This document shows positions 11,909 to 22,200 of a stretch of DNA of 64,000 nt, in pieces (within the stretch, counting starts at the first letter, position 1; each line of letters starts with the position of its first letter). A model generated the notes under the pieces. It did not search any database. It saw only the letters and a list, made by a program, of their open reading frames with translations, and was not told where the DNA came from. This DNA comes from Aphelocoma coerulescens (Eukaryota; Chordata; Aves; Passeriformes; Corvidae), in assembly GCF_041296385.1 (NCBI RefSeq), contig NC_091023.1, positions 26,785,924 through 26,849,923 of the forward strand, read 5' to 3'. Both the position numbers and the translations under genes were made by a program.

Positions 11909-14719
11909 GTCGGGGCCGCGAGGGCTCCGCGGGCGGGTGGGAACCGAGCCGAGCCGGGCCGGGGCTGCATCGGGGTCTTTTCTATCTTTACAGCCATCGG
12001 CGAGCTGGGGCGCCTGGCACTAGAGCAGCTGCGGCGAGGAGCGTCACCGCGGGCCTGCGAGACCGCCGCCAGTGAGAGCGGGGCCGTAGGGAGCGGGGGA
12101 CCGGGCCGGGCCGTAGTGATTTCGCGGCAGGAGGGCGGGAATGCGGTGGGCTTTGCGCCGGCCACGAAGGACCCCCGAGTCCCCGGTGCACGGCGGTGCG
12201 GGGCCGAAGGAACGGGCCGGCGGCATGGAGCTCCAGCATCGCGTGGTCGGTGCTTCGTGCCCGCTGTGGGGAGGGCTACAGAGATCTCTTTTCCGACCCA
12301 AACCCTTCTCTGTACCATGCTATAAGACACTGGTTTGTGTTTTTCTTAGGTTTTTGCTTTTGATGGTTTGGTTTGAGAGGGTTTCTGACATGCTGTGCAT
12401 TATTATTTGAAGGGCGTGAAACTCTCTTTTTTTTTCCCTAAATATATTTTGCACGTTAAGCATTGGATAAATTTGCAGCTTTGAGTCTCATTGCTGCGGC
12501 AGTTAGCAAGTAAAGCACTTTGTGCTTTCTTTAAAGGAAAGCTCAACATTGGCGTTGACACCATTCAGCACGGGGTAGAAGGACTAGTGTATCTTCTTAC
12601 TGAGAGTTCCAAGCTTATGGCAAGTATACCTTTCCGTAAGGGCGGTAATACACTCAAGAGATGTCTTCTGAACACTTAGACCTCTAAAAATACTGATAAA
12701 TGGGGAAAACATAGCTCAAAATTTTAATGACATGTCTTGTTTTAATTTCAGAAAAAGATCTGCTCTTGTATTATTGAAACATTGCATCTGCATATATAAC
12801 TCTGGAATTTGTATTCAGTATCTGAAGTGAAAACTTGACAAATAGTGTAATTTACTACATATGGAGAAGCTCACTTCAGGATTAAGCTCTAAATAATAAA
12901 ACTCAAGCGAAGAGTTTGTTGTTCAGCTACTGTACAGGATGTGGGCTAGACTAGCCCCCTGGTCAGCATTCCTTGTCTTTGTCCAATGTGGGTTTGAGAG
13001 CTTTTTCAGCTCTTGGCATCAAAAGTTTGAGTGGGTATTAAGCAAATACTAAAAGATAGTAGTTGGACAATTACTGTTTCCATTTGAAAGACTTGTAACT
13101 ATTGATATAGTAGAATATTTGAGCAATGACTACATGGAGAAGGGATACAGAGACAAGGAATGCCAGATTAAACTCATGCTCCCAAGAGGAGGTGGGGAGG
13201 GGATGGAAATGGTGCAGAGCCTTTACTTGAAACAAGGACTCTTGACTGATGGATTATAGTGCACTGTGGTAGAATGTGGTTGGTTACAGACTGTGTTTGT
13301 GGGGTGGTGCATTGGAGAGGTAAGATGGCATTTTCTGTGGAGTCAGAAACAGCTTCCCCAATGCTGTGTCAGGCTGCTGCAGTCAGCGCAAAGGCTGTGA
13401 CCTGTGAAGCTTCTCCTGCCCTTGGGACAGGAGCGTGAACATTGTGCCTTGTGCTGCTCACATGCAGATTGCTGCTGGGTGTTTGTAGTCTGGTTATCAG
13501 TGGCACAGTAGCACCCTGAACAAGTGGATTCATGCAGCATGTCCTCCCTTGTGACACAGCTGAGATGCTCCCTCATGCTGTGTTTTGGTCTTTGATGTGA
13601 AGGCTTACATGTGAGGGGGTCGAATGTTCTTCTTTAAAAATACTTCCTGAATCTCATGCAAATCTGCAGTAATACATCAACATCTTTAAAACCTGGATAT
13701 TTGTTTTGTCCGAGGTGTACAATTGTACTTGGACATTCCTGCCTGCACCGTAGCATATGTGATGTTTAGTTACAGTTTTACCTGGTTTTCAAGAAACTAT
13801 GATGATATAGTTCCATATTAAGGCCTAAATTGTTATTTCTAGATTTCTGAGGTTGATTTCCAAGATTCCATTCATGTTTTGGGATTCTCAGATGAATTGA
13901 ACAAATCCTTGCTCCAGCTATACCTTGACAACAGGAAAGAGATCAGGAGCATTCTTGGAGAGCTGGCGCCAAGGCTTCCTAGCTACCACAGTCTGGAGTG
14001 GAGACTGGATGTGCAGGTGACTTCCCTGATGTTTTTAGTATTCCATATTTTACTTCACTTTTTTTTTTAACATAATAAAAACCTGCTAAACAATGTAAAA
14101 ATAATTGAGGCAGCAGTACTTCATGTATTTAAAACTGATATGACTTTGTTAGTGCCCCACAGCCAGTTGTGAGATAAACAGGATACGCAATGATGCAAAG
14201 TACTTGTTGCCTGATGAAAATTGAGTTCATGGCTCTATTGGTGTTTTTAACATATTAACATATACTAAACATATTTGGTCTTGATTATCACCTAATTTTC
14301 AGAAACATTATGAAAGCATTGATTAAAGTGGGTTAGTATTCCTTAATTTTAAAACACAATAGTAGCTTGTGTGTATCTTTAATGTGTATGAAAAGGGTTT
14401 CTGAACAGTCCTTCAGGCAGGTTCTACAAACCTGATGAAAACTGTTAAGTACAAACTTAACAGTTTGATTGATAACCATCGATCATTTCCCTGTTCCCAT
14501 CCCACTGAACCCCTCCTGCAGCTTGCAAGCAGAAGTCTGAGACAACAGATCAAGCCTGCTGTGACTATGAAGCTACATCTTAACCAAAACGAAGATCAAA
14601 CTGCCCAGGTGTTGCAAACTGACCCTGCTACCCTTCTCCACCTTATCCAGCAACTGGAGCAGGCATTGGGGGAGATGAAGATGAACCACTGCAGAAGAAT
14701 AGTGCGCAACATGAAATAA
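11842..14719 (+). CDS. COMMD2: COMMD2, complete (COMM domain-containing protein 2)
   Basis: Joining 11842-11908, 11994-12071, 12537-12619, 13843-14016 and 14522-14719 gives 600 bases, 199 residues plus TAA, the same length as human COMMD2. The N-terminal helical domain (to about residue 120) includes TIQHGVEGLVYLLTESSKLM and VLGFSDELNKSLLQLYLDNR. The COMM domain begins near SLEWRLDVQLASRSLRQQ (about residue 126) and runs to the C-terminus, which ends RRIVRNMK. COMMD proteins form the decameric ring of the Commander complex, which works with CCC/retriever in endosomal recycling of membrane cargo and has been linked to NF-kB and cullin control. The start ATG sits in a CpG island. Exon 1 is the least certain part: the N-terminus is diverged (MLLVLSAEHRAHLGCL) and its donor is weak. 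The intron after exon 3 is GC-AG. Confidence 0.94.
11994..12071 (+). CDS. COMMD2: COMMD2 coding exon 2
   Basis: It is preceded by a pyrimidine tract ending TTTACAG. It encodes AIGELGRLALEQLRRGASP and so on, matching the first helices of COMMD2, and ends at GCCGCCA/GTGAGA. The intron between exons 1 and 2 is only 85 bp. Confidence 0.9.
12537..12619 (+). CDS. COMMD2: COMMD2 coding exon 3
   Basis: The acceptor is TTCTTTAAAG. The exon encodes KLNIGVDTIQHGVEGL through TESSKLM, strongly conserved. It ends at ATG/GCAAGT, a GC splice donor: no GT donor nearby keeps the frame (the overlapping GTATAC would give an immediate stop after joining exon 4). Confidence 0.92.
12620..13842 (+). other. COMMD2: COMMD2 intron 3 (GC-AG)
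   Basis: It begins GCAAGT and ends TTATTTCTAG. It holds repeat copy B (12776-12876) and nothing else I recognise. Confidence 0.85.
12776..12876 (+). repeat. Diverged direct repeat, copy B
   Basis: This is the partner of 10996-11105, inside COMMD2 intron 3. The flanking sequences do not align, so the duplicated unit is about 100 bp. Origin unknown: local duplication or two copies of an old interspersed repeat. Confidence 0.8.
13843..14016 (+). CDS. COMMD2: COMMD2 coding exon 4
   Basis: It has 58 codons and is phase 0 on both sides, with acceptor ATTTCTAG and donor CAG/GTGACT. It encodes ISEVDFQDSIHVLGF, then LQLYLDNRKEIRSILGELAP, ending EWRLDVQ at the start of the COMM domain. Confidence 0.95.
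14522..14719 (+). CDS. COMMD2: COMMD2 coding exon 5 (terminal)
   Basis: The acceptor is CTCCTGCAG. The 65 codons plus TAA cover LASRSLRQQIKPAVTMKLHL through VLQTDPATLLHLIQQLEQAL to the C-terminus. This is the bulk of the COMM domain. Confidence 0.96.
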   Translation, partial: LASRSLRQQIKPAVTMKLHLNQNEDQTAQVLQTDPATLLHLIQQLEQALGEMKMNHCRRIVRNMK

Positions 14720-15560
14720 ACTTGATTCCTCTCTGCTCTCTTACTAAGCAGTTTGTGAAACAACTCAGAACACTGCTCATAAATACATTTTGAGGAAAAA
14801 CAAACATCTGGATCAGATGAACTGCTTTCCTGTGCCAGGATCTTGAGCCAGTATTTACCGGCCGAATGTCTTCGGCTGCCAACTTTGCACATCTGCCTGA
14901 GACAAGATGGGTAATTGGATTTGCTTTACTTGCAAATGTAGGCCTTCAGTATGCTATGCTGAGAATTTCTGTAGCTCTAAACTAGTATAGTTCTGCTTAA
15001 GCTTTCCTACATCAAGTAGAACTCTCATTATTACATGAAGCTGTACATTGATTGTTACATTTACCAAGTAATTTTTTCCCTTTTTGCTTCTGCTTTGAAA
15101 TTTTTTTTAACCCCTGTACTGCACAGGAACGTTTTGGAACGTTTCTCCCACCTAGACTTAGGTGTGTGTGAGAGTCCACGTGGGACTGCTTCTGAGGATT
15201 CAGTCAGCGTGAGGGTTCGTGTTACACTGCTGCTCTACCCTGCTCTGGTGTAGCTGAGCTGTCACTCCCATTAGCAGAGCCTGCTGTGACCCCATGAGGC
15301 AGCTGATGCTTTCTGCAGGCTACTGGGCTGGCAAACTGGTTATACATGAAGGTGGTCTGAAAATCTGCAAAAGTGAAGTAATGGGTGAAGAGGCAGGTTA
15401 AGAATAGCATTAACTTCTGCTGACTGGTCTTTGTGCTGTGATGCCACAGTTTGTGTTCCCCTGTTTGAGTAGTCATAAAGGCACGACCAGCTATTGCAAC
15501 AGAAATTATGCTTTTCCATTGTTAAAAAAATGTCTAATAAAGATTATGTCAAAAGCTACT
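14720..15560 (+). other. COMMD2: COMMD2 3' untranslated region
   Basis: The sequence between the stop codon and the first strong polyadenylation signal is taken as 3' UTR. No other coding potential is seen. The exact cleavage site is inferred. Confidence 0.65.
15536..15541 (+). terminator. Polyadenylation signal AATAAA of COMMD2
   Basis: A canonical AATAAA lies 817 bases past the stop, followed within about 60 bases by T- and GT-rich sequence (TTTTGCAGCTTTTGTGAG) that fits a downstream element. Another AATAAA overlaps the stop codon at 14715-14720. Confidence 0.7.
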
Positions 15561-15935
15561 TTTCAGTTGTATCCTAATGCAGTATTTTGCAGCTTTTGTG
15601 AGTATAACTAGTTTTACTAATCAATGTTTTTGTGTCACTACTGAGGGTGCACCATAGCATACAGATTCTACAATAACTGTATTTACTGTCTTTCATAGCA
15701 ATACCATAAACTTCTTTATTTACTGTTTTTTTACATTCACAAATGCATTCTTTTCTTTCTGTTTTGAATTTTTGTACCTGTGAGAGGTATTATTTCAAAT
15801 CAAGTGTTTTAAGAAAAGTCAGTTCTCTAGAACATGGACTTGCCTATTCTCCAATTCCTGTGTGCAGCATGGTGATGGTGTAAACAAACTGAAGTTCCTC
15901 TCATATGTGAATCAGTAAAGTGTTTCTTTTACCGT

Positions 15936-17036
15936 TGTCGTGGTTTGATACTGGCCAAACACCAGGCACCCACAAAAATTGCTCGCTCACCCTCCCCTGC
16001 CACAGCTGGGCAGAGGAGAGAAAAATGTAATGAAGGCTTCATGAGTGGAGATAAGGACTGGGAGAAAACACTCCAAGGGCAAAACAGGCTCAACTTAGAA
16101 GTACAAAGTGAAATTATTACTAACAAAACCAAGAGGACGATAATGAGAAGTAGAATAAACCCTTAAAAACCCCTTTTCTTCCCCCAGCCCCTCCCTCCTT
16201 CCCACTGACAGTGCAAAGAGACAGGGCGGGGGGGTTTGGTCAGTTCTTCACCCGAGGTTTTCTTCCACTGCTCAGGGAGAGTCCTTCACCTGTGAGGCCA
16301 TGGGGTCCCTTTCACGGGAGACAGTTCTCCGTGAACTTCTCCAACGTGATTCCAATCTCACAAGCAGCAGTCCTCCCAAAACTGCTGCATTGTGAGTCCC
16401 TCCTACGGGCACACAGTCCTCCCAAAACTGCTGCAATGTGGGTCACTCTTCATGGGGTGCAGTCCTGCAAGGACAGGCTGCTCCAGCCTGGGAGCAGGGC
16501 CCCCTCTATCCTCTGGGTTTCCCACTGGATCACAGCCTCCTCCAGGCATCCACCCGCTCCAGCACGGGCACCTCCCCCACGGGCTGCGGGTGGATCTCTG
16601 CATCCCCCGTGGATCCCCAGGGGCTGCGGGTGGATCTCTGCATCCCCCGTGGATCCCCAGGGGCTGCAGGGGCACAGCTGCTCCATCATGGTCTCACCAC
16701 GGCCTGCAGAGGAATCTCGGCTCTGGCTCCTGGAGCACCTCCTCCCCCTCCTTCTCCACTGCCCTTGGTATCTCCATGTTGTTTCCCTCACATGTTCTCA
16801 CCTCCTCCTCTGGCTAGAAAAATCTGTGCCACTCTTTGTTTTGACGTTCTTCTTAAATCTGTTATCACAGAGGCATAACAATTATCTCTAACTGGCCCAG
16901 CCTTGGCCAGTGCTATGTCCATCTTCAGAGGCATCAGACTGGCTCTGCTGGACATGGTGGAAGCTTCTAGCAGCTTCTCACAGAAGCCACCTCTGTGGCT
17001 TCCCGCTACCACAAACCAGACTGCAAAACCAACACA
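15936..17036 (-). mobile_element. Solo LTR, ERVL-like, about 1.1 kb
   Basis: The element has TGTCGTGG...CCAACACA ends and is flanked by a 5-bp imperfect target duplication (ACCGT / ACCAT). It is recognisably related to the element at 44010-45031 along its whole length (AACACCAGGCACCCAC, GAGATAAGGAC, AATGAGAAGTA, GGCTGCTCCAGC, GTTATCACAGAGG). Minus orientation is inferred from the second copy's AATAAA on that strand. Open frames of 100-230 codons inside it are non-coding LTR sequence. Confidence 0.85.
16581..16660. repeat. Perfect 40-bp tandem duplication inside the LTR
   Basis: Two identical 40-base units (16581-16620 and 16621-16660) stand head to tail. The element at 44010-45031 has a single related unit, so this looks like a copy-specific or subfamily duplication. 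Confidence 0.95.
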
Positions 17037-19796
17037 ACCATCTATACATGGTGACCTTTTTCACAGAATCATCTTCATATATAGTATGTGGTAATTAAAT
17101 GTGATCAAATGTTACTACTTGGGATTTTTGATTAGTGTTTTTTATGTAATTGACCTCTGTTTTCAAATGAAACACAAGAAGAGCCAATACATCTCTCATT
17201 CTCATTCTCAATACAATCTCTTATTCCATCTCTGCTCACTACAGCCAGAGTCTGGAACTCAGGGCAGCAAAATAGGAGTTCTAGATACAAATCCTAGAAA
17301 CTTTTTGTGTCATCTCACTACTGCCTGATGAATCTGAACATATTTACCATTTTCTCTCTTAAATGTTTTAAAAAATCCAACTGCTATAGAGCTGATTGGC
17401 ATCATGGTAAGTGCTGGCAGTCTACACATGGATCATATCCTGAAGCATGTGCTAACAGAAGGGGGAAGGTTTTCCTTGGGGATTCTGAGTAAAATGGTCA
17501 GTTGAAAGCAGATGTTGAGAATACAGAATGTCACTAGAGAGCCTGCATGTTCCTTTGTGCAGTGTGTTGCAATATTGTAGAAGGAAAAGCTGTAACAATG
17601 GTTTTGTTTCCTTTTACAAAAAATTACCTCAATTGAGGATCGTCAAAGGTAAACCTTGAACCTGGGTGAAACTGAGAGAAGCTCAAACTCTGGCAGTGAT
17701 CCACAAACAGACTCAAGGAGAGAGGGAAGGAGAAAAATCCTTTACACCAAGCATCTTACTTTTAAACTGTACCTTTAGTTGTTCTGGGGGGAAGTACCAA
17801 GCCTGGAAAAGCAGCTGCTCGGCAGCAGGGTTTAGACTTAATTATTGGAAAGGCAGATTTGCCTTTAGGTGAGGTTGGAACTGGTCTTCCAGTTGGAACC
17901 TCTTCAAGTTCTTGCTTCTCTGTGTTCACAGCATCCAGGGCAGCTGCTGAGGGCTTAGCACTTAAACCATGCAGGTGAGTGTGACTACATGGCAAGCAGC
18001 ACTGGTGGCCGGTGCTTCTGTAGGGCAGGTGAGGCTGGGGAGTGAAAAGGCATCTGTGTCAGTAACCTAGAGATACTGGTAAAATAAGAATTCACTCTTG
18101 GATCTGGATTTTTTGATTTTGTTGTAAACTCTCAAATTAAAGATGGCATATAAAGCTACATTTAATGTATCTTAATTTGCACTTGCTTTATAGAAACCCT
18201 TGAACATGACAAGGAGACTACAAAGCATTTTTCACAAGCTACTAAAAAAAATTTAACGTTGCTACTTTTAACCCATTTTATTTTTGATAGGCTTTTTAAA
18301 ATTTACTACTGTTGCATTGTGTTCTTTGTTCTCCATTATTTAGTTCGAGGGAACACAAGTTTTCTGTTCCTATATGGCTATTCACAGATGTACATGGAGC
18401 ACTCAGCTGTAGTTACTGCCTGCTTGGAGTCTCCTTGCACAGAGTGAACCCAAAGCAGAGGCAGAACCATGCCAGGCTGCACTGTGTGCTGGTCACTTGG
18501 TTACTCAGAAAGAACAAGGCTAGCCTGGGGACCCTGTGTAGCAGGACATGTCCACCCCCCTCTCTACCACAGATGGTTGGTGCATATGGAAGAGACAACC
18601 AGGCCAGGTCAAAGGCCCAGCAAGGGTTCATCCCTGGCGCCAAAAGGGCTCAGACCCTTACTTTCTCAGGTAAGAATAAACATCTTAGTCTGGAGAGCAG
18701 ATGTGGGAAGAGATAAAAGAAAAATAAATATTCCTGACTGAGGGACACTGTTTTACGAACTATAAAAGCACACACAAATTATCACAGGGGCAGAAGCCTC
18801 CTACACACACACCCTGAAAATGTGCAGGACTTATCCCTGGAGTCTGGAAGCAGAGTCCACGGTTACTTTCCTGGGAATGGAGGGAAAGGATTTCAGTGTG
18901 CGCTCCATCAGAAATTGGATGGTAAGAAACATTGGAACTTAAGTTATATTTTTTCTTTGTTAGCTGTAAAATTAATAGGTACCTTTAACCCCGTGCTCTA
19001 TTTGTCTACTAGTAGCTTCTTTTTGTTTTAGTCCTGTGTAGTAAATAGTCTATTTAAAGTCTTATGTCTGTTAGTTTTGTGTCTATTAAATAAATAATTC
19101 ATTCTATGATAGACCGAATTGGCCATTATTAAAGAACTTATGAGTGAGAGTGGGTTTCGGGGTGCTGGCCTCCCCAGTAAAGCTACTGCCTGCTGCTGGA
19201 GGCCTGGGCAAAAGGCAGGGACTTATCAAAACCCTCACATCTATTCGTAACACCCTGAATGTTTTATTTTATAACAGCCATCACATATGCAGCTTCACCT
19301 ATGTAGGCTTTCTCAGAAAACTGTTAATCTATGAAGAGCTTTAACATAAAGCAGTGATGGATCTAGATTTATTCTAATTTATTCTTACAGTTCTAATCAC
19401 TTCCACATTATTGGAGAAAAATGCTTTAGTCTACACCAAGTGGTACAATAGCAGATAATTGTATTATTCAGTAAAAAGTGCAGCTGAAGTAAATCTTGTT
19501 GAAGAAGACTGTTCTAATTGTAATAAATGTGGCTTAGGTTTAGGACAGATGTGTACATACTCACCCATAAGATGATATGCTTATGAAAGTGGTCTAATTA
19601 ACATAGATGAGATGGCCCCATGAATGAGACTGTCAGAGCCTTCCTTTGAATGGACATGTCACCTGGAAAGGAATGGAACGGAACAGGTAGAGAGTGTGTG
19701 GTTTGTCTTTACTCAGATACACAGAGCCCTGGAGGCAAAAAAAGCCCTTTTAAAGGCTGTATGAAAAATCACTCCGATCATTATCTGTGCAATGAC

Positions 19797-19812
19797 CACA
19801 CACACACACACA
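19797..19812. repeat. (CA)8 microsatellite
   Basis: Eight CA units lie in the COMMD2 to WWTR1 spacer. Confidence 0.9.
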
Positions 19813-20044
19813 GAATCTCATATGCGAAGGATTTAAATAAGGATATTGCAGGAAAGAAAAAAGATATGTAATGTCTGCATATCCCTGGAGCAGGTGCTGT
19901 GATTAGCACTGCTCTTTGAGCTTGTTGCAGCAAGGAACCCAGTACGAAGCAGTAGAAGAATGGTACAAAAATTCTTTGGGAAGGGAAACATAAACAAGTC
20001 TCAGGAGTACTGGGTTTCCTGACCAGAAATACAGCAGATGTCAG

Positions 20045-20140
20045 GAAAAATAACAAAAAAACCCGCAAAAACCCTCAAAACAGTAACAACAAAACCCCCC
20101 AAGCCCCCACAAAAACAAAGAACAATAAAACAAACCTCAA
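20045..20140. repeat. A/C-rich low-complexity tract
   Basis: Runs of A and C with almost no other bases lie in the spacer upstream of WWTR1. Confidence 0.7.
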
Positions 20141-21189
20141 GGAGGAGATCTGCAAAGCCAATGGAAATATAACAGGAAATGTGAGGAAAAGTAAATGAAA
20201 GGGAATATTTGTTGAAGCAAAGCAACCAGGAAATGCACAGGATCTGTTTCACAGAGCTAGCTGTAGTTCATGTATGGGCTTAAACTGCAACTCTGAGAAT
20301 CTGAATAACCAATATTATATGTAACACTGATTTGAGGGACAAAGGTGGTTCAGTCAGGCCCACATTCTCCGCTAGAGAAGTCAAATGCAGTTTAGAGAAG
20401 TTCATGCTTCTTTTTAAGAACTAAGGAATAAAGTTCAGAAAAAAATACTTAAGACTTTTCTAGTGTAGATTCTAACTACTGCAGGTGTCTTCTTATCATC
20501 AGCATAGCCTGGAGTCTGTCCAAAATGCAGAAATAAAACAGCAAAATGTGTGACTAAAATAGAGTCCTGTTTGTTCAGCTAATGTGTGATATCTCTATGT
20601 GTGTAGTCATAAAAACACTGGATGTGTCCTTCTGTAAAAACCAACACTGAAGTTGGAAAGTGAACAGTATTATTCTTTATAGGCACAGCTACTGAATTTA
20701 AACAATTTTTGGTCACATCACCATTCAAAAGTTATTCCAAGTGCACCAAAAAATGAGACAAGATTAAAACAACAGTTGTATGTATTAATTATAGAAAACC
20801 TCAGCTATGCATTTTGATGACAGCTCTGGTTTCTAGTATAGGCTAAACCAAAGACAAGTGACTGAATGGGCAGTCAGCAGAGATCCACGAAGCATCACAC
20901 CTGCATTTGAAATTGCCCCTACGGACAGTGAGCTGGAAGGATTTATGATACAGCTCTGCGCAGGTCTTGTACTTGCTAGCAAAGGGCCAAACCTTATCCA
21001 AACCACAGCGAAGTGGTTGCAGTCCATATCAATACGAATGCTTCATTCCTCCCCATCGCCATAGCATCACTAAACCATGCAATGAAACTTGTACGTGAAC
21101 TAATTTAAGCATCATATTGCTTCCGGAAATTAGTATCACCCATTGATTTTCTGAACAACGGTTTTGAAGCAAAGCTTATTAGCGTGGCA

Positions 21190-22200
21190 GAGACAAAGGT
21201 TCCCTGGGCACCACGAGCTGGGGCTGGACCGGGGCAGCCGCTCCGCGCGGGGTCCCGGCGGCGTAGAGACCAGCCGATCCACCCGGCTGACAGCGGCACG
21301 GCGACGGCGACGCGGCATGGAACGAGGGCGGGACGGGCTCCCACGGCCATCCGGCCCCGGCCTCGAGGGCCGTCCTGTGCCCAAAGTTTCCGCAGCAGTT
21401 GCATAACCGCGGGCGGGGCGGCGCGGGGGCCGGGCTGGAGCCGTCGGGGGCGGGCGGGAGGGGCCGGCACTGCCCCCGTCCCGCCGCTGCCCGGGGGCCG
21501 CCCCGCCCGCCCGGGACACCGGCGCGGCTGGCGGGGGCGTAGAGGCACTATCCGCCCGCCTCGCCTGCTCTACTCTCGGCGAGTCCGCTCGCTCCAGAGG
21601 GCACGTCCTCGGCGGCGGCCCGGCAGCGGGGCCGGCCCCGGCCACCGCGCGCCCCGGGACGGCTGCGCCCGCCGTCGGGCCAGAGGGGCGGAAAATGAAC
21701 CCCGCGGCCGCGGCCCCGCCGCCGGGGCAGCAGGTAATCCACGTCACGCAGGACCTGGACACGGAGTTGGAGGCGCTGTTCAACGCGGTGATGAACCCCA
21801 GGCCCAGCTCCTGGCGGAAGAAGATCCTGCCCGAGTCCTTCTTCAGAGAACCCGACTCGGGCTCGCACTCGCGGCAGTCCAGCACGGATTCGGGCGGGCC
21901 CCCGCCGCGCCTCGCGCCCGTGCACGTCCGGTCGCACTCCTCGCCCGCCTCGCTGCCCGGCGCGGGCGCGGCGCCGCAGCACGGGCACCTCCGGCAGCGC
22001 TCCTGCGATGTGACGGACGAGCGGCCGCTGCCGCCGGGCTGGGAGATGGCGCTCACGCAGACCGGGCAGCGCTACTTCCTCAAGTGAGTGCGCCGGGGGA
22101 CCCGGCCGGGGCCCGGCAGGGGTTCGCGGGGCGCCCGCCGGGCGGCAGCTGCGCCTTGAGGCCGCCGGGTGCCCTCCGGGTCCGGGGTGTATGCGACATT
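21190..22200. promoter_or_regulatory. CpG-island promoter and first exon region of WWTR1
   Basis: This is the most CpG-dense kilobase of the window, beginning about 500 bases upstream of the WWTR1 ATG and ending just past the exon 1 donor. It holds many GC boxes and no clear TATA box, as expected for a broad housekeeping or developmental promoter. The transcription start was not determined. Confidence 0.8.
21695..22083 (+). CDS. WWTR1: WWTR1 coding exon 1
   Basis: It starts MNPAAAAPPPGQQVIHV at an ATG in good context (AAAATGA) and ends inside the WW domain after GQRYFL plus two bases, at donor AA/GTGAGT. It carries the TEAD-binding region and three LATS motifs. It is extremely G+C-rich. Confidence 0.97.

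Larger units (their letters stand above)
11600..12260. promoter_or_regulatory. CpG-island promoter and first exons of COMMD2
   Basis: CpG-dense sequence covers the region upstream of the COMMD2 ATG and reaches through intron 1 and exon 2 into intron 2. No TATA box is evident. Several GC boxes are present, for example around 11800-11830. Long open frames here on both strands are a by-product of high G+C. Confidence 0.75.
17037..21189. other. Spacer between COMMD2 and WWTR1
   Basis: About 4 kb without a gene I can support; it contains the (CA)8 and A/C-rich tracts. A 134-codon frame at 18312-18716 and a 68-codon frame at 20858-21064 lack recognisable domains. The last 300 bases could hold upstream WWTR1 control sequence, but nothing specific is seen. 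Confidence 0.6.

Noticed and set aside
11569..12330. Frames of 241 and 253 codons on opposite strands
   Set aside because: CpG-island by-products overlapping COMMD2 exons 1 and 2.
16211..16891. 226-codon plus-strand frame and overlapping 90-146-codon frames
   Set aside because: They lie inside the ERVL-like solo LTR; LTR sequence is non-coding and several frames are open at once because of its composition.
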